Position numbers and translations under genes: made by a program
Source of the DNA: JAHBNG01 sp039028975
GTDB lineage: Bacteria; Chloroflexota; Anaerolineae; Caldilineales; Caldilineaceae
Direction of reading: 5' to 3'
Assembly: GCA_039028975.1 (NCBI GenBank)
Contig: JBCCHB010000059.1
Span: 27,160-91,159 of the forward strand
Length of the DNA: 64,000 bases
Notes under the pieces: generated by a model
Told to the model about the DNA's origin: nothing
The model's database searches: none
Seen by the model: only the letters and a program-made list of their open reading frames with translations
In this document: in pieces, positions 27,952 through 37,789 of the stretch
Numbering within the stretch: the stretch's first letter is position 1
Layout of the letters: the number at the start of each line of letters is the position of its first letter

Positions 27952-30741
27952 ATGAGCTACAAAACTGACAGCCACACCACCACCGACTTTCTGAATTTCT
28001 CTGACTTTCGCCCCGCTCTGCGATCGATTATCGAACGTGCAGATACACCGCTGACCGTTGGCGTCTTTGGCCCATGGGGAAGCGGAAAGACGAGCCTTTT
28101 GCGCATGTTGTGCCAGGATCTAGATGAGATGCAGAAAGCCAATATCCGCACTGTCTGGTTTACGGCCTGGAAATACGATCGGCAGGATGCTCTCTGGCGA
28201 GCCTTTATTTTACGGGTTTTGGATGCTCTCTACCCGCCCATAGGAAGCTCCTTAGAGATTGATGAGTATGGGGCTGAAGAGCATGGATATACTGTCGAGC
28301 CCCAATTGCTTACCAAACTGGATCGACTCCAAGAGAGCGTCTATCGTTCGGTCGAGTGGCAGGAGATGGGCAAGTGGGCCATCAACTGGCTTCAGCTTGC
28401 CCAAAATAGCAAAGAAGCCGCTCTAGAGCTAATTCCCTTGTCCGGTGGACTCAAGAGGCTTCTCAAAATTGCCACGGGCCGAGACGTCACAAAATCACAT
28501 AAAAGTGAGGCCATGGCCGGCATCGGCAGAGAGATTAAGCATCATCATCGGGAGCAATTGACCTCTATGGAGCAATTTGAGTCCACCTTTGGTGAGGTGT
28601 TGAGCGAGATTTTGGGATATGATGGACGACTCGTTGTCTTTGTGGATGATTTGGATCGTTGCCTGCCCGAGAAGGCCATCGAGGTGCTGGAGGCCATCAA
28701 ACTCTTTTTGGACGTGCCAGGAACCGTCTTTGTTCTGGGCATGGATCGAGACGTTGTGCAGCGTGGCGTAGAGACTCGCTATGGCGCGCTCATGCAACAC
28801 GATCCAACTGACGAGCGAGAATTCCCCATTTCTGGTGACACTTATTTGCAAAAGATTATCCAAATTCCCTTTCACCTGCCCCCCTTGGCCGTTGAGGATA
28901 TGGACGATTTTCTAGAGAAACTAGAGGGTGACGCAGACGATGCTTTGGACTCCATGACCCGCCGAGTCTTTGCCCGGGGTCTATTTGCAAATCCGCGCCA
29001 GGCCAAACGGTGTCTGAATATCTTTCGGTTGCTGCGAGCGATTGCCCAAGAACGTCAATGGCGACCTGCCGCCCAAGGGGGGCTGCCTTCTGGAACCATC
29101 GCCCAGCCACTGCTGGCCAAAACGGTCGTCATTCAGACCCAGTATCCTGAACTCTACCAACTTTGGCGGCGCTATCCCACCATCGTCCAGACGCTAGAGG
29201 CAGAATACGCCCGCTTGCCAACCGATGAGGAGGCTATCCTTCACGGCATTGCCCACCGAGATCTGGCTCCATCCTTTGCCCCGAGTCCCCAAGCGGAGAT
29301 GGCTCGGGAAAGTGTGACGTTAGAAGACAAACCACCAAAAGGTGAAGCAGTGGCGGGTGATACGTTGGGAGATGAGGCCCTGAAAATTGTAGCCCCAGAA
29401 GATGTTCTTTCAGGACTTGGCGCTTCAGGACTTGGCGCTTCGGAACTTGTTGCTCCAGAAACTGAACACCATGCACCCAACGAAGGGCAAGCTACCAGAC
29501 AAGAAAATCCTTCCTTGCCCCGTTTGACAACCTCCAGCGGCATTCTGGCACCCTTCTTGGAGAATCGGCAGCGTTATGGGTTGCTAGAGCAGATGCTCAC
29601 CTATCCACCTAAAGAAGAGAGGGTGAATGAAGGGAACGGGCGCACTCATTTTGCCGGACTTAACCGAGAGCAGATGCGATCCTATTTGCGCCTAGCCGGA
29701 ACCGCGTCCGCGGAAGATTCTGTTGATCTGCCCGATATTCCTGATGATATGATTGGTCAACTGCTTTCGGGTGACTTGACGCTAATTCAGGAGGGGGTTA
29801 GCCAGTTGAAAAGCCGGGTCCCTGATGAGTATTCACCGCTACGTCAGTCGGTACAACAGCGATTAATGACTGAGCTAGTCAACCAGAACCAAGCGATGAC
29901 CGTACGTGCTGGAGCTGGATTGGCCCTAGGGCAGCTTGGTGATCCACGAACTGGTGTTGGTATTAAAAATGGGTTGCCTGATATCGGGTGGTGTTTTGTC
30001 GACGCTGGCCCCTTTACAATGGGGAGTGATAAAAAAAGGGATGAGTATACCCGGGCAAATGAATTACCTCAATTTACCTGCATCATGATTGGTAATCCAT
30101 ACCACATTAGTCAATACCCCATTACCGTTGCTCAATATGGTGCCTTTATTGACGCTGGTGGCTATGAGGAACGATCTCTGTGGACTGATTCAGGCTGGGA
30201 GTGGAAGCAGGCCAACCGCATTACAGGACCAGAAACATACGGTGACCGCTTTGAAACCCCAAACCATCCCCAAGTGGGTGTTTCCTGGTATGAGGCGACA
30301 GCCTTCTGTCACTGGCTCTCTGAACAGAGTGGCACTCCGATTCGGCTGCCTACCGAAGCCGAGTGGGAGCGGGCCTCTCGTTCAGACGATGGCCGCCTCT
30401 ACCCTTGGGGGAATCAATTCGGCACGGACCGGTGCAATATGGCCGATACTGGTTTGGGCAAAACAACCTCAGTAGGTGCGTTCCCCCATGGATTGGCAGC
30501 GTGTGGAGCCGCCGATATGTCGGGCAATGTTTGGGAGTGGTGCAGAACAAGCAAGGTTGAACAGTATACCTATTACGCTGAAGAGATCGATGACACGCTA
30601 GAGGGGACCATGAATCGGGTCATCCGGGGTGGTTCATTTCTTGATGTTGCCTTTAACATGCGCTGTGCTGTTCGCAGCGGAAACGATCCACGCGATCGAG
30701 TTGGATTTATTGGATTTCGTGTTATTTCTCAAGGGATTTGA
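27952..30741 (+). CDS. KAP-family P-loop NTPase fused to an FGE-sulfatase (C-lectin fold) domain
   Basis: 929 residues. The N-terminal KAP NTPase has Walker A GPWGSGKT (residues 40-47) and the Walker B/KAP signature FVDDLDRCLPEKA (about 228). No membrane segments are evident, unlike many KAP proteins. A low-complexity linker follows, including a GLGAS duplication near residues 485-495, then a helical region with FANPRQAKR-like and HEAT-like sequence. From about residue 680 there is a formylglycine-generating-enzyme fold domain (GWCFVDAGPFTMGS, RLPTEAEWERA, YPWGNQF, SGNVWEWC, RGGSF). The position of the first catalytic Cys of true FGE enzymes is Phe (AFNMRCAVRS), so this domain probably binds a ligand or protein and does not oxidise Cys. 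It starts 32 bp after the oxygenase, possibly co-transcribed. The fusion suggests a sensor or conflict ATPase, but the function is unknown. Confidence 0.85.
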   Translation: MSYKTDSHTTTDFLNFSDFRPALRSIIERADTPLTVGVFGPWGSGKTSLLRMLCQDLDEMQKANIRTVWFTAWKYDRQDALWRAFILRVLDALYPPIGSSLEIDEYGAEEHGYTVEPQLLTKLDRLQESVYRSVEWQEMGKWAINWLQLAQNSKEAALELIPLSGGLKRLLKIATGRDVTKSHKSEAMAGIGREIKHHHREQLTSMEQFESTFGEVLSEILGYDGRLVVFVDDLDRCLPEKAIEVLEAIKLFLDVPGTVFVLGMDRDVVQRGVETRYGALMQHDPTDEREFPISGDTYLQKIIQIPFHLPPLAVEDMDDFLEKLEGDADDALDSMTRRVFARGLFANPRQAKRCLNIFRLLRAIAQERQWRPAAQGGLPSGTIAQPLLAKTVVIQTQYPELYQLWRRYPTIVQTLEAEYARLPTDEEAILHGIAHRDLAPSFAPSPQAEMARESVTLEDKPPKGEAVAGDTLGDEALKIVAPEDVLSGLGASGLGASELVAPETEHHAPNEGQATRQENPSLPRLTTSSGILAPFLENRQRYGLLEQMLTYPPKEERVNEGNGRTHFAGLNREQMRSYLRLAGTASAEDSVDLPDIPDDMIGQLLSGDLTLIQEGVSQLKSRVPDEYSPLRQSVQQRLMTELVNQNQAMTVRAGAGLALGQLGDPRTGVGIKNGLPDIGWCFVDAGPFTMGSDKKRDEYTRANELPQFTCIMIGNPYHISQYPITVAQYGAFIDAGGYEERSLWTDSGWEWKQANRITGPETYGDRFETPNHPQVGVSWYEATAFCHWLSEQSGTPIRLPTEAEWERASRSDDGRLYPWGNQFGTDRCNMADTGLGKTTSVGAFPHGLAACGAADMSGNVWEWCRTSKVEQYTYYAEEIDDTLEGTMNRVIRGGSFLDVAFNMRCAVRSGNDPRDRVGFIGFRVISQGI

Positions 30742-31143
30742 CATTTTACGACCATTTTCCTAAGACAATCCGCCAAGTTGACATGGGAAAATAGTACCAA
30801 GGTACTACAGACAAAGCGCCCACCCCGTGCTACAATTGACCTCGATAGACTTTCTCCTCCTTTTGGGTAAGTTTTCTCCTTTTGGGTGCAGGAATGGGTG
30901 CATGAGGCTCGGCAGAACGCCGGGCCTCTTGTATTTCTGGGGCCAAAATACTTCTTCAACTCGCAGAGCCGTTTGACACCAGGCGTTTGGCCTCTTTTTC
31001 TATCTTCACCACTCTACAATCAGCCACTCAGTCGTCATCTAAGCAAAGTCAAAGCGTCGAGAAATCGGTTACCTAGCACCGAGCAGTAGCCAAGAATTTT
31101 GTTAGAAATTTTGATAATAATACGTGATAGACTTGTTTTATGA
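30742..31143. other. Intergenic region, 402 bp
   Basis: Contains a terminator-like hairpin (30904-30928) for the upstream gene, a direct repeat of CTCCTTTTGGGT near 30855-30885, and an AT-rich stretch from 31098 that could hold the promoter of the next gene. A short frame at 30886-31089 is not supported. Confidence 0.5.
30904..30928 (+). terminator. Hairpin terminator after the KAP-FGE gene
   Basis: GAGGCTCGGC pairs over 10 bp (one G-T) with GCCGGGCCTC around a 5-nt loop, followed by TTGTATTTCT. The U-run is imperfect. Confidence 0.5.
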
Positions 31144-34100
31144 ATGAACGAACTTACTACCACCAAGCACCCAGGATTTATGATGAATTTCATGCCAGCC
31201 CATTCCCACTGGAAAAAATGGCTCTCCCGATTTGTGTTGCCATTCTTTGTTCTTGTTCTGCTCTATCTGGTTGTTGTGAAGCAGCTACCATCTTTCGCCC
31301 AATCAACTCCGTCGGAGACCAATCAGGAAGCCATTGGGATCATCGACTTTCTCTTTTCCCCGCGTACGCTCACTGTAACCGCTGGAACCGAATTGATCTG
31401 GACGAATTCTGACAGTGTACCTCATACGGCCACGGCCAATGATGGTTCCTTTGACTCTGGCACTCTTGGGACTAACGACACCTTCTCGGTGACCTTGAGT
31501 GAGCTAGGTATCTACGAATACATCTGCACCATTCATCCCAGCATGGTAGGGAGCATCACTGTTGTTGAGGATGAAGAGGAAACTGCCACATCATCTATCT
31601 TTCTACCCTTAATCGATGGGGCCTTAGATCCGACACCGACCCCAACTGCAACCGACAACCAAACATCGACTGTACCACCGACGGCCACTGACACACCTAC
31701 CGCTACTCAGGAACCTGCACCCCTGCCTGAGGAGACGCCGACCAATCTACTACGCTGGTCCGACCCTGCTACATGGGGAGGCACGCTACCTGTGGCTGGT
31801 GCCAATGTCACCATTCCAGCCAATCAATCAATTCTGCTCGACGTTAGCCCACCTGCCCTCAACAGCCTTACCATCGAAGGGACACTTTATTTCGATGAAG
31901 TGGATCTGAGCATAACTGCTGGTTGGATTATGGTGCTTGGGACGCTGCGCGCTGGCTCTGAGTCTGCACCCTATGGCAACCAAGCCATCATTACCTTAAC
32001 CGGCACGGGCGAAGATGTAATGGGCATGGGGGACAAGGTGTTGGGCGTCATGGGTGACGGCATTTTGCGGCTTCACGGTCAGTCCCGCCAAAGCTGGACT
32101 CGTCTCAACGCGACGGCCAATCAGGGAGACGCTGAACTGATACTGGAAAGTGCGGTAAACTGGACTGTAGGTGATAAGATTGTGGTCTCATCCACTGACT
32201 TTGACTATCGCCAGGATGAGGCCTTTACGATTACCGGCATCGACGGAAACCTGATCTCGTTGGATGCGCCCCTTGAGTACATGCATTGGGGGGAGTTGAT
32301 GACTTATGATGGCCGGACGGTAGACGAACGGGCGGAAGTGGCTCTGCTCTCTCGCAACATACGCATTCAAGGGGACGCTGGCTCTGAACCCGATGGTTTT
32401 GGCGGGCATCTCATGGTGATGGTCAGAGGCAAGCTTTACTTAGATGGTGTCGAATTATACCGCATGGGGCAGCGAGGGGAACTTGCCAGATATCCCGTTC
32501 ATTTCCATCTGATGGGGGACAACTCGCGGGGATCTTTTGTAAAGAATACCGTCATCCACCGCAGCTTTAACCGCTGTCTCACCATTCATGGTAGCAATGG
32601 CGTGCTAGTTCAATCCACTGTGGGATACGACGCGGCTGGCCACTGCTTCTTTTTGGAAGATGCTGCCGAGTTTGACAATGTACTGGAAGGCAATTTGGGG
32701 TTAGGAATCTACAAGCCCGAAGTGGAAGATGCCCTTCTACAATCGGATCGCGTCTACCTGGGGCCAGCCGTCTACTGGATTACCAATCCGGCCAATACCT
32801 TCCGCAATAACGTGGCCGCTGGTTCTCAAGGGACGGGATTCTGGATCGCTCTACCCGAACACCCGACTGGACCTTCCTATACCACATCAATTCGACCCAA
32901 TCGGTTGCCCATGCAGGAGTTCTCTGGCAATGTGGCCCACTCCAACACTGTCAACGGCCTCCACCTTGATGATGGCCCCACAGGCGATGAGGCCGGCACG
33001 ATAGGCACCACCTACTATGCTGTCTACACCGATCCCGAGGACACAGACTCAGATGTTCTCGATGTCACGTTGACCAACTTTACCGCCTACAAGAATCGCA
33101 ACAACGGTGCTTGGCTACGAGGCCGCAATCACATCATAGATGGTGCTATCTTTGCCGATAACGCCCAAGGGGTCACCTTTGCGTCCACTGAATCGTTTGC
33201 TCGTAATAGCCTCTTCGTAGGTGAGACAGACAATATGGGGCAGCCCGAGCCTTACATGATCGAACAAGGTCAAGTTGGGGAGGATGGTCGTTCCCTACCC
33301 TTTCCCTGGTTCAAAGAAGTAGTGATTCGAGGGTTTGAATTCTATGATGGCCGGATCGGCGTAGAAGATAGCCACTTTGTCAACTTTGCCCCCAATAGCT
33401 TTCGAGAAGCCGCGGCCCTCTCTTACCTGGACTATACAAACTTCGCTATCCATCCCACCAACTTTGCCCGTGGCCTCACCTTTGGCCAGGGAACCAAGCG
33501 CGTTTACCTAGCCAGCCGCAGCAACCCTGAGGATCCAACGGAAGGGACTGAAGATGGTTATCGCTCGTCCGTCTTCCTGGACGTGGATGGAAGCGTAACA
33601 GGGACAGCCAATCAATATGTGGTGGTCGACAATCCCATTTTGCGTACTGAGCAGTGTACCCACCAAAGCGAGTGGAATGTCTGGCTCTGCCCCGAAAGTG
33701 AATATGTTGCGTTGACTGTCAGGATCGATCAGCCAGAGCTAAACTCGGTTTCCCTTACTCGTGGTGGGGGAACCCATACCATGTTTGGCGCTGGCAGAGC
33801 ACCAGGGACCTATTTCCGCAGTATGGCATTGGCCGCTACGGAAAATACCGTAACCTTTGACGATCACATTCCACAACAATTCAAGGTGCTGCTCACCCAT
33901 AGCACGGGAAAGTGGTCGTTGGTCAAGATACCCAACTATACCCAATATCCCAAGGTCAGCCGCTATAGCCGGGAATTAGCGCCGGCCAGCAACCTGACCG
34001 AACTCGGTACAGCTAGCCAGTCCGGCTGGTATTATGATGTCAACGCAACGACCCTCTACCTCCGCTTGGTGGCGGAAGGAACGTACGAAGCGCTGACAGT

Positions 34101-34554
34101 GGAACAGAATGGTACGCCAGCCCCGGTGACAGGTAGCGGAACCGGATTGCGGGGCGAATACTATGCCAACATCGATTTGGCAGGCACACCCATTGAGCGC
34201 GTTGACGGTTCTATTAACTTCCAGTGGCCAGACGCGCCCATGGATAACTTTCCGGCAGACAACTTTACAGTCCGCTGGACGGGACAAATTGAGGCACCTG
34301 AAACGAGTACCTATGAGATCTTCGTGATTATGGATGATAATGTTCGGCTTTGGGTCTGCGGAGAACAGTTGCTCGACTTCTGGCAGGGGTATGATCCCGA
34401 TCCCAGAGGAGGAACCGTCACCATGACGGCTGGTCAACGCTGCGATGTACAGATCGACTACCGAGAATATACCTCGTGGGGATATGCTCAACTATGGTGG
34501 CAGTTTGGGGCCTATGCGAGGCAGGTCGTTCCGCAGCGGCAGCTGTATCCGTAG
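31144..34554 (+). CDS. Secreted cupredoxin - G8 - beta-helix - PA14 protein
   Basis: 1136 residues. The N-terminal signal/anchor is about residues 24-56 (RFVLPFFVLVLLYLVVV). A plastocyanin-like cupredoxin (about 63-141) has a complete type 1 copper ligand set: His in VPHTATA, then Cys, His and Met in CTIHPSM. A Thr/Pro-rich linker with TPTPTAT leads to a G8 domain (about 200-300, LLRWSDPATWGG) and a long right-handed beta-helix with NTVIHRSFNRCLTIHG-type repeats. The G8 plus beta-helix pair resembles the extracellular part of CEMIP/TMEM2. A C-terminal PA14 domain (about 1003-1130, GLRGEYYAN, FTVRWTG) should bind carbohydrate. The protein should sit outside the membrane; polysaccharide binding or cleavage is the likely role. 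Two ATGs at 31140 and 31144 lie in different frames, and only the second gives this protein. Confidence 0.82.
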   Translation: MNELTTTKHPGFMMNFMPAHSHWKKWLSRFVLPFFVLVLLYLVVVKQLPSFAQSTPSETNQEAIGIIDFLFSPRTLTVTAGTELIWTNSDSVPHTATANDGSFDSGTLGTNDTFSVTLSELGIYEYICTIHPSMVGSITVVEDEEETATSSIFLPLIDGALDPTPTPTATDNQTSTVPPTATDTPTATQEPAPLPEETPTNLLRWSDPATWGGTLPVAGANVTIPANQSILLDVSPPALNSLTIEGTLYFDEVDLSITAGWIMVLGTLRAGSESAPYGNQAIITLTGTGEDVMGMGDKVLGVMGDGILRLHGQSRQSWTRLNATANQGDAELILESAVNWTVGDKIVVSSTDFDYRQDEAFTITGIDGNLISLDAPLEYMHWGELMTYDGRTVDERAEVALLSRNIRIQGDAGSEPDGFGGHLMVMVRGKLYLDGVELYRMGQRGELARYPVHFHLMGDNSRGSFVKNTVIHRSFNRCLTIHGSNGVLVQSTVGYDAAGHCFFLEDAAEFDNVLEGNLGLGIYKPEVEDALLQSDRVYLGPAVYWITNPANTFRNNVAAGSQGTGFWIALPEHPTGPSYTTSIRPNRLPMQEFSGNVAHSNTVNGLHLDDGPTGDEAGTIGTTYYAVYTDPEDTDSDVLDVTLTNFTAYKNRNNGAWLRGRNHIIDGAIFADNAQGVTFASTESFARNSLFVGETDNMGQPEPYMIEQGQVGEDGRSLPFPWFKEVVIRGFEFYDGRIGVEDSHFVNFAPNSFREAAALSYLDYTNFAIHPTNFARGLTFGQGTKRVYLASRSNPEDPTEGTEDGYRSSVFLDVDGSVTGTANQYVVVDNPILRTEQCTHQSEWNVWLCPESEYVALTVRIDQPELNSVSLTRGGGTHTMFGAGRAPGTYFRSMALAATENTVTFDDHIPQQFKVLLTHSTGKWSLVKIPNYTQYPKVSRYSRELAPASNLTELGTASQSGWYYDVNATTLYLRLVAEGTYEALTVEQNGTPAPVTGSGTGLRGEYYANIDLAGTPIERVDGSINFQWPDAPMDNFPADNFTVRWTGQIEAPETSTYEIFVIMDDNVRLWVCGEQLLDFWQGYDPDPRGGTVTMTAGQRCDVQIDYREYTSWGYAQLWWQFGAYARQVVPQRQLYP

Positions 34555-34587
34555 ACCTATTGACGGAATGTGGTGGCGACTTGAACG

Positions 34588-34688
34588 GCTATACTGCGTT
34601 CAGAATGAAGACCGGAGTTTTTCACGGCCCATTTACAGAGTAGATTCGCATTCAAAAACTCCGGTTTTGAAATTGACTTCAGTATAGC
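34588..34688. repeat. Nested inverted repeat between convergent genes
   Basis: Outer arms GCTATACTG (34588-34596) and CAGTATAGC (34680-34688) are perfect. Inner arms ACCGGAGTTTTT (34611-34622) and AAAAACTCCGGT (34654-34665) are also perfect. The inner stem with T runs could terminate transcription from both sides. The outer arms make it look like a small MITE-type element. Confidence 0.65.
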
Positions 34689-34690
34689 AG

Positions 34691-35584
34691 TCAGCCCCGA
34701 TTCGCCACAAAAACACCACTCAAAATCATTCCCAAAGCCAAAACCATCTGACTCGTTAACCGTTCATCTAGGATGATGATTCCCAATAGCACACCTGCCA
34801 CGGGGATCAAATAGATCGTATAGGATGCCGTTCCGGCACCCAGTTCCTCAATTAGATAGAAGTAGACGAGCGTGGCCAGCAGCGTCACACCAACGCCCAG
34901 AAAGAGCATATGGCCCATCACCGCCCAGGTGGGACGCAGCGTCCACGGTGCATCATACCAAAGGCTGAAAGGCAAAAGGAGCAAGGCCGAGGTGATAAAT
35001 TGGGCCGCGGTAATTCGCAATCGCAGCGCCCAAGTTGATAATCCTGGCGGCTGTAGAGGATAGACTTTGCGGATATAGACGGCACCGATAGCATAGAGTA
35101 GCGCCGCCAGTACGATGGCCAATTGTGCGGCTAGATTCTTGCCTACACCAGCCAAGGCATCCGGCCCAATCAGCAAAACAATGCCTCCCAATCCTAAGCC
35201 AATTCCTATTAGCTTGGCGACCGTCAACCGCTCATCGTCGGTAAACCAGTAGGCTAATAAGGCGGTGAATAGGGGCATAATTGACAACAGAATCGAAGCC
35301 AGACCTCCTTCAATGTATACTTGACCCCATGCCACTAACCCAAAGGGAATGGCCTGATTCGTAGCTCCTAGAATGAAAAAGGGCCACCAATCGGCCCACT
35401 TCCTCGGCAGAGTTCCACTTACCAATCTTAACAAGAAGAGGAGCATCACCACCGAGATGATGCTCCTTCCCAACGTCAAGGTAATCGGCGGAATAAAGGG
35501 CAAGATCAGCTCTACCGCGATAAATGAGATGCCCCAAACAGTGCCGGGAATCAGTAGGAGTAAGTTTGTTAGATATTTATTCAA
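34691..35584 (-). CDS. EamA/DMT-family transporter
   Basis: 297 residues with about ten hydrophobic helices in two homologous halves (first helix LLLLIPGTVWGISFIAVELIL; second half begins near IVLAALLYAIGAVYI). This is typical of the 10-helix drug/metabolite transporter family in the cytoplasmic membrane. The start is TTG 21 bp after trpA; no ATG gives a better N-terminus and no strong ribosome binding site is seen, so translational coupling is likely. As the last gene of the aromatic operon it may export amino acids or related metabolites. The substrate is unknown. Confidence 0.85.
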   Translation of the reverse strand: MNKYLTNLLLLIPGTVWGISFIAVELILPFIPPITLTLGRSIISVVMLLFLLRLVSGTLPRKWADWWPFFILGATNQAIPFGLVAWGQVYIEGGLASILLSIMPLFTALLAYWFTDDERLTVAKLIGIGLGLGGIVLLIGPDALAGVGKNLAAQLAIVLAALLYAIGAVYIRKVYPLQPPGLSTWALRLRITAAQFITSALLLLPFSLWYDAPWTLRPTWAVMGHMLFLGVGVTLLATLVYFYLIEELGAGTASYTIYLIPVAGVLLGIIILDERLTSQMVLALGMILSGVFVANRG

Positions 35585-35605
35585 GGAAACTATCTTTGTT
35601 CGCGG

Positions 35606-36448
35606 TTATGAAACTCCATGGGCGCCTTGGGCCAGTTCTCTACCCAGGGCACGGACCGCGTCGACTCCGTTTTCCCCACCTGCCGCTTTCACCAAGGCGG
35701 ATCCCACAATGACCCCATCTGCAATCCGAGCCACTGACGCAGCCTGCGCTTGGTTGCCGATGCCAAAGCCAATGGCCAATGGAAGGTCCGTATGGCGGCG
35801 GACTCGATCAACAAAATCGGTCAGATCAGTGGGCAATTCGGTGCGAGCACCTGTGGTTCCAGTCACGCTAACCAAGTAAATGAAGCCCGTTGCCCGTGCT
35901 GCGACAGTCCTAATGCGATCTTCTGTGGACGTGGGGGCAAGAAAATAGATAATCGCCAGACCAGCGGCACGACAAGCTGCCTCTAATTCATCAGCTTCTT
36001 CTGGCGGTAGATCAGGTACAATCAAGCCATCCATCCCTGCTTCTGCCGCGTCTGCTACGAATCGCTCAATTCCATACGCGAAGAGAGGATTGTAATATGT
36101 CATCGCGCAGAATGGCTGCTTAACGCCACTGGCTCGCAGCTCCCGAACCATGGCCAATGAATCAGCAACTGTGGTCCCCTGGGTGATGGCTTGGTAGGTT
36201 GCTGCCTGAATAGTGGGTCCATCTGCTAGCGGATCGCTAAAGGGAATCCCGATTTCAAAGAGATCCGCACCCGATTCGGATAATGCGGAGACCACTTCAA
36301 GCGTTGTTGAGCGGTCTGGATATCCCATGGGATGATAGGGCATAAATGCGGCTTGAGTAGTTCCCTTGGTCCCAGCAAAAACCGCTTTAACCCGCTCCAA
36401 GCCATTCATCGCCTCACCGTTGTTTTGACCGTTTTGTTGTTTACTCAT
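35606..36448 (-). CDS. trpA: Tryptophan synthase alpha chain
   Basis: 280 residues. TrpA cleaves indole-3-glycerol phosphate to indole and glyceraldehyde 3-phosphate. The catalytic Glu and Asp are in FEIGIPFSDPLADGP, and the phosphate-binding GFGIG and VIVGSALV loops are present. The start overlaps the trpB stop by 4 bp (ATGA), so the two subunits of the complex are translationally coupled. The first 14 residues (MSKQQNGQNNGEAM) are a polar extension; Met14 is an alternative start. Confidence 0.96.
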   Translation of the reverse strand: MSKQQNGQNNGEAMNGLERVKAVFAGTKGTTQAAFMPYHPMGYPDRSTTLEVVSALSESGADLFEIGIPFSDPLADGPTIQAATYQAITQGTTVADSLAMVRELRASGVKQPFCAMTYYNPLFAYGIERFVADAAEAGMDGLIVPDLPPEEADELEAACRAAGLAIIYFLAPTSTEDRIRTVAARATGFIYLVSVTGTTGARTELPTDLTDFVDRVRRHTDLPLAIGFGIGNQAQAASVARIADGVIVGSALVKAAGGENGVDAVRALGRELAQGAHGVS

Positions 36449-37701
36449 AGCAGATCACCAAACTCCTCCATTACTGTACCCAGATCTTTGTCGCCACGTC
36501 CGCTCAGGTTGACTAAGATGATCTCATCCTTCCCCATCTGCGGAGCTAATTCCATTATGTATCCGATTGCATGGGAACTCTCCAAGGCTGGGATAATACC
36601 CTCCAAATCGCAGAGTAGCTTGAAGCCTTTGAGTGCTTGTTCATCGGTACAATAGGTATACTCAGAACGTCCTAAGTCTCGTAGGAGAGCATGTTCCGGG
36701 CCAACGCTGGCATAATCAAGTCCCGCACTGATGCTGTGAGTCAGTGCAATCTGGCCATCGTCATCCTGTAGCACATAGCTTTTGGTGCCTTGTAAGATGC
36801 CTAGCCTTCCCATGGCGGGATCGCAGAAGCGAGAGGCATGTTCTCCACTTTCAATGCCATGACCACCAGCTTCTACACCAATCAAGCGGATCTGCTCCTC
36901 TTCCAAAAATGAATGGAAGATGCCAATCGCGTTGCTGCCGCCCCCTACACAGGCTACTACCGCATTTGGCAAGCGACCTGGCCCATCGGCGCTATCCCGC
37001 ATCTGTGAGAATGCTTCGCACCCCACAATACTCTGAAAGTCTCGAATCATGGCTGGGTAAGGATGAGGACCTAATACGCTGCCCAACAGATAATGGGTAT
37101 CCCGAACGTTGGTCACCCAATCCCGAATGGCCTCATTGATGGCGTCTTTTAAGGTTTTGCTGCCGCTCTCTACGCCTCGTACTTCAGTCCCCAATAACCG
37201 CATCCGAAAGACATTCGGTTCCTGGCGGGCCATGTCCACGGTGCCCATATAGACCACACATTCCATCCCCATTAGCGCGGCAACCGTAGCGGTGGCTACC
37301 CCATGTTGGCCAGCCCCTGTCTCGGCTACAATACGAGTTTTGTTCATCTTGCGCTTCATCAGCAGAGCTTGACCCAAGGCATGATTGATCTTATGTGCTC
37401 CGGTATGGCACAGATCCTCCCGCTTCAGGTAGATCTGGGCACCCCCTAAATGCTCACTCAGACGGCGGGCATAGGTAATAGGTGTAGGGCGTCCCACAAA
37501 GGTGCGCTGAAGGTGAGCCAACTCCTCCATAAAATCCTTATCATTGCGCGCCTTAAGATACGCCTCTTCCAACTCATCCAGCGCAGGCATGAGGGTTTCA
37601 GGGACGTACTTGCCCCCATACGGTCCAAAATGGCCCATCTCATCGGGAAAGGCCTGGTAGTTGATCTTCTCCTTAACAGGAGGTTGGGTTGCTGTTGTCA
37701 T
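36445..37701 (-). CDS. trpB: Tryptophan synthase beta chain
   Basis: 418 residues from MTTATQPPVKEK. PLP enzyme that condenses indole with serine; the Schiff-base Lys is in HTGAHKINHALGQ, and the phosphate-binding loop GGGSNAIG and active-site Glu in ETGAGQHGV are intact. The start at 37701 has AAGGA about 10 bp upstream; an ATG six codons earlier (37719) is possible. Standard full-length TrpB1-type protein. Eighty-eight bp separate it from aroE. Confidence 0.97.
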   Translation of the reverse strand: MTTATQPPVKEKINYQAFPDEMGHFGPYGGKYVPETLMPALDELEEAYLKARNDKDFMEELAHLQRTFVGRPTPITYARRLSEHLGGAQIYLKREDLCHTGAHKINHALGQALLMKRKMNKTRIVAETGAGQHGVATATVAALMGMECVVYMGTVDMARQEPNVFRMRLLGTEVRGVESGSKTLKDAINEAIRDWVTNVRDTHYLLGSVLGPHPYPAMIRDFQSIVGCEAFSQMRDSADGPGRLPNAVVACVGGGSNAIGIFHSFLEEEQIRLIGVEAGGHGIESGEHASRFCDPAMGRLGILQGTKSYVLQDDDGQIALTHSISAGLDYASVGPEHALLRDLGRSEYTYCTDEQALKGFKLLCDLEGIIPALESSHAIGYIMELAPQMGKDEIILVNLSGRGDKDLGTVMEEFGDLL

Positions 37702-37789
37702 AAAATGTGAGTCCTTCATGAACGAATGGAATGGCAGAAACGTAGTAATGTCTGGAAGGGTTTGAATTCATATTCTAGCGACAGGATTT

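Noticed and set aside
29988..30741. Active formylglycine-generating enzyme
   Set aside because: The domain has the fold motifs but Phe at the first catalytic Cys position, so a ligand-binding role is more likely.
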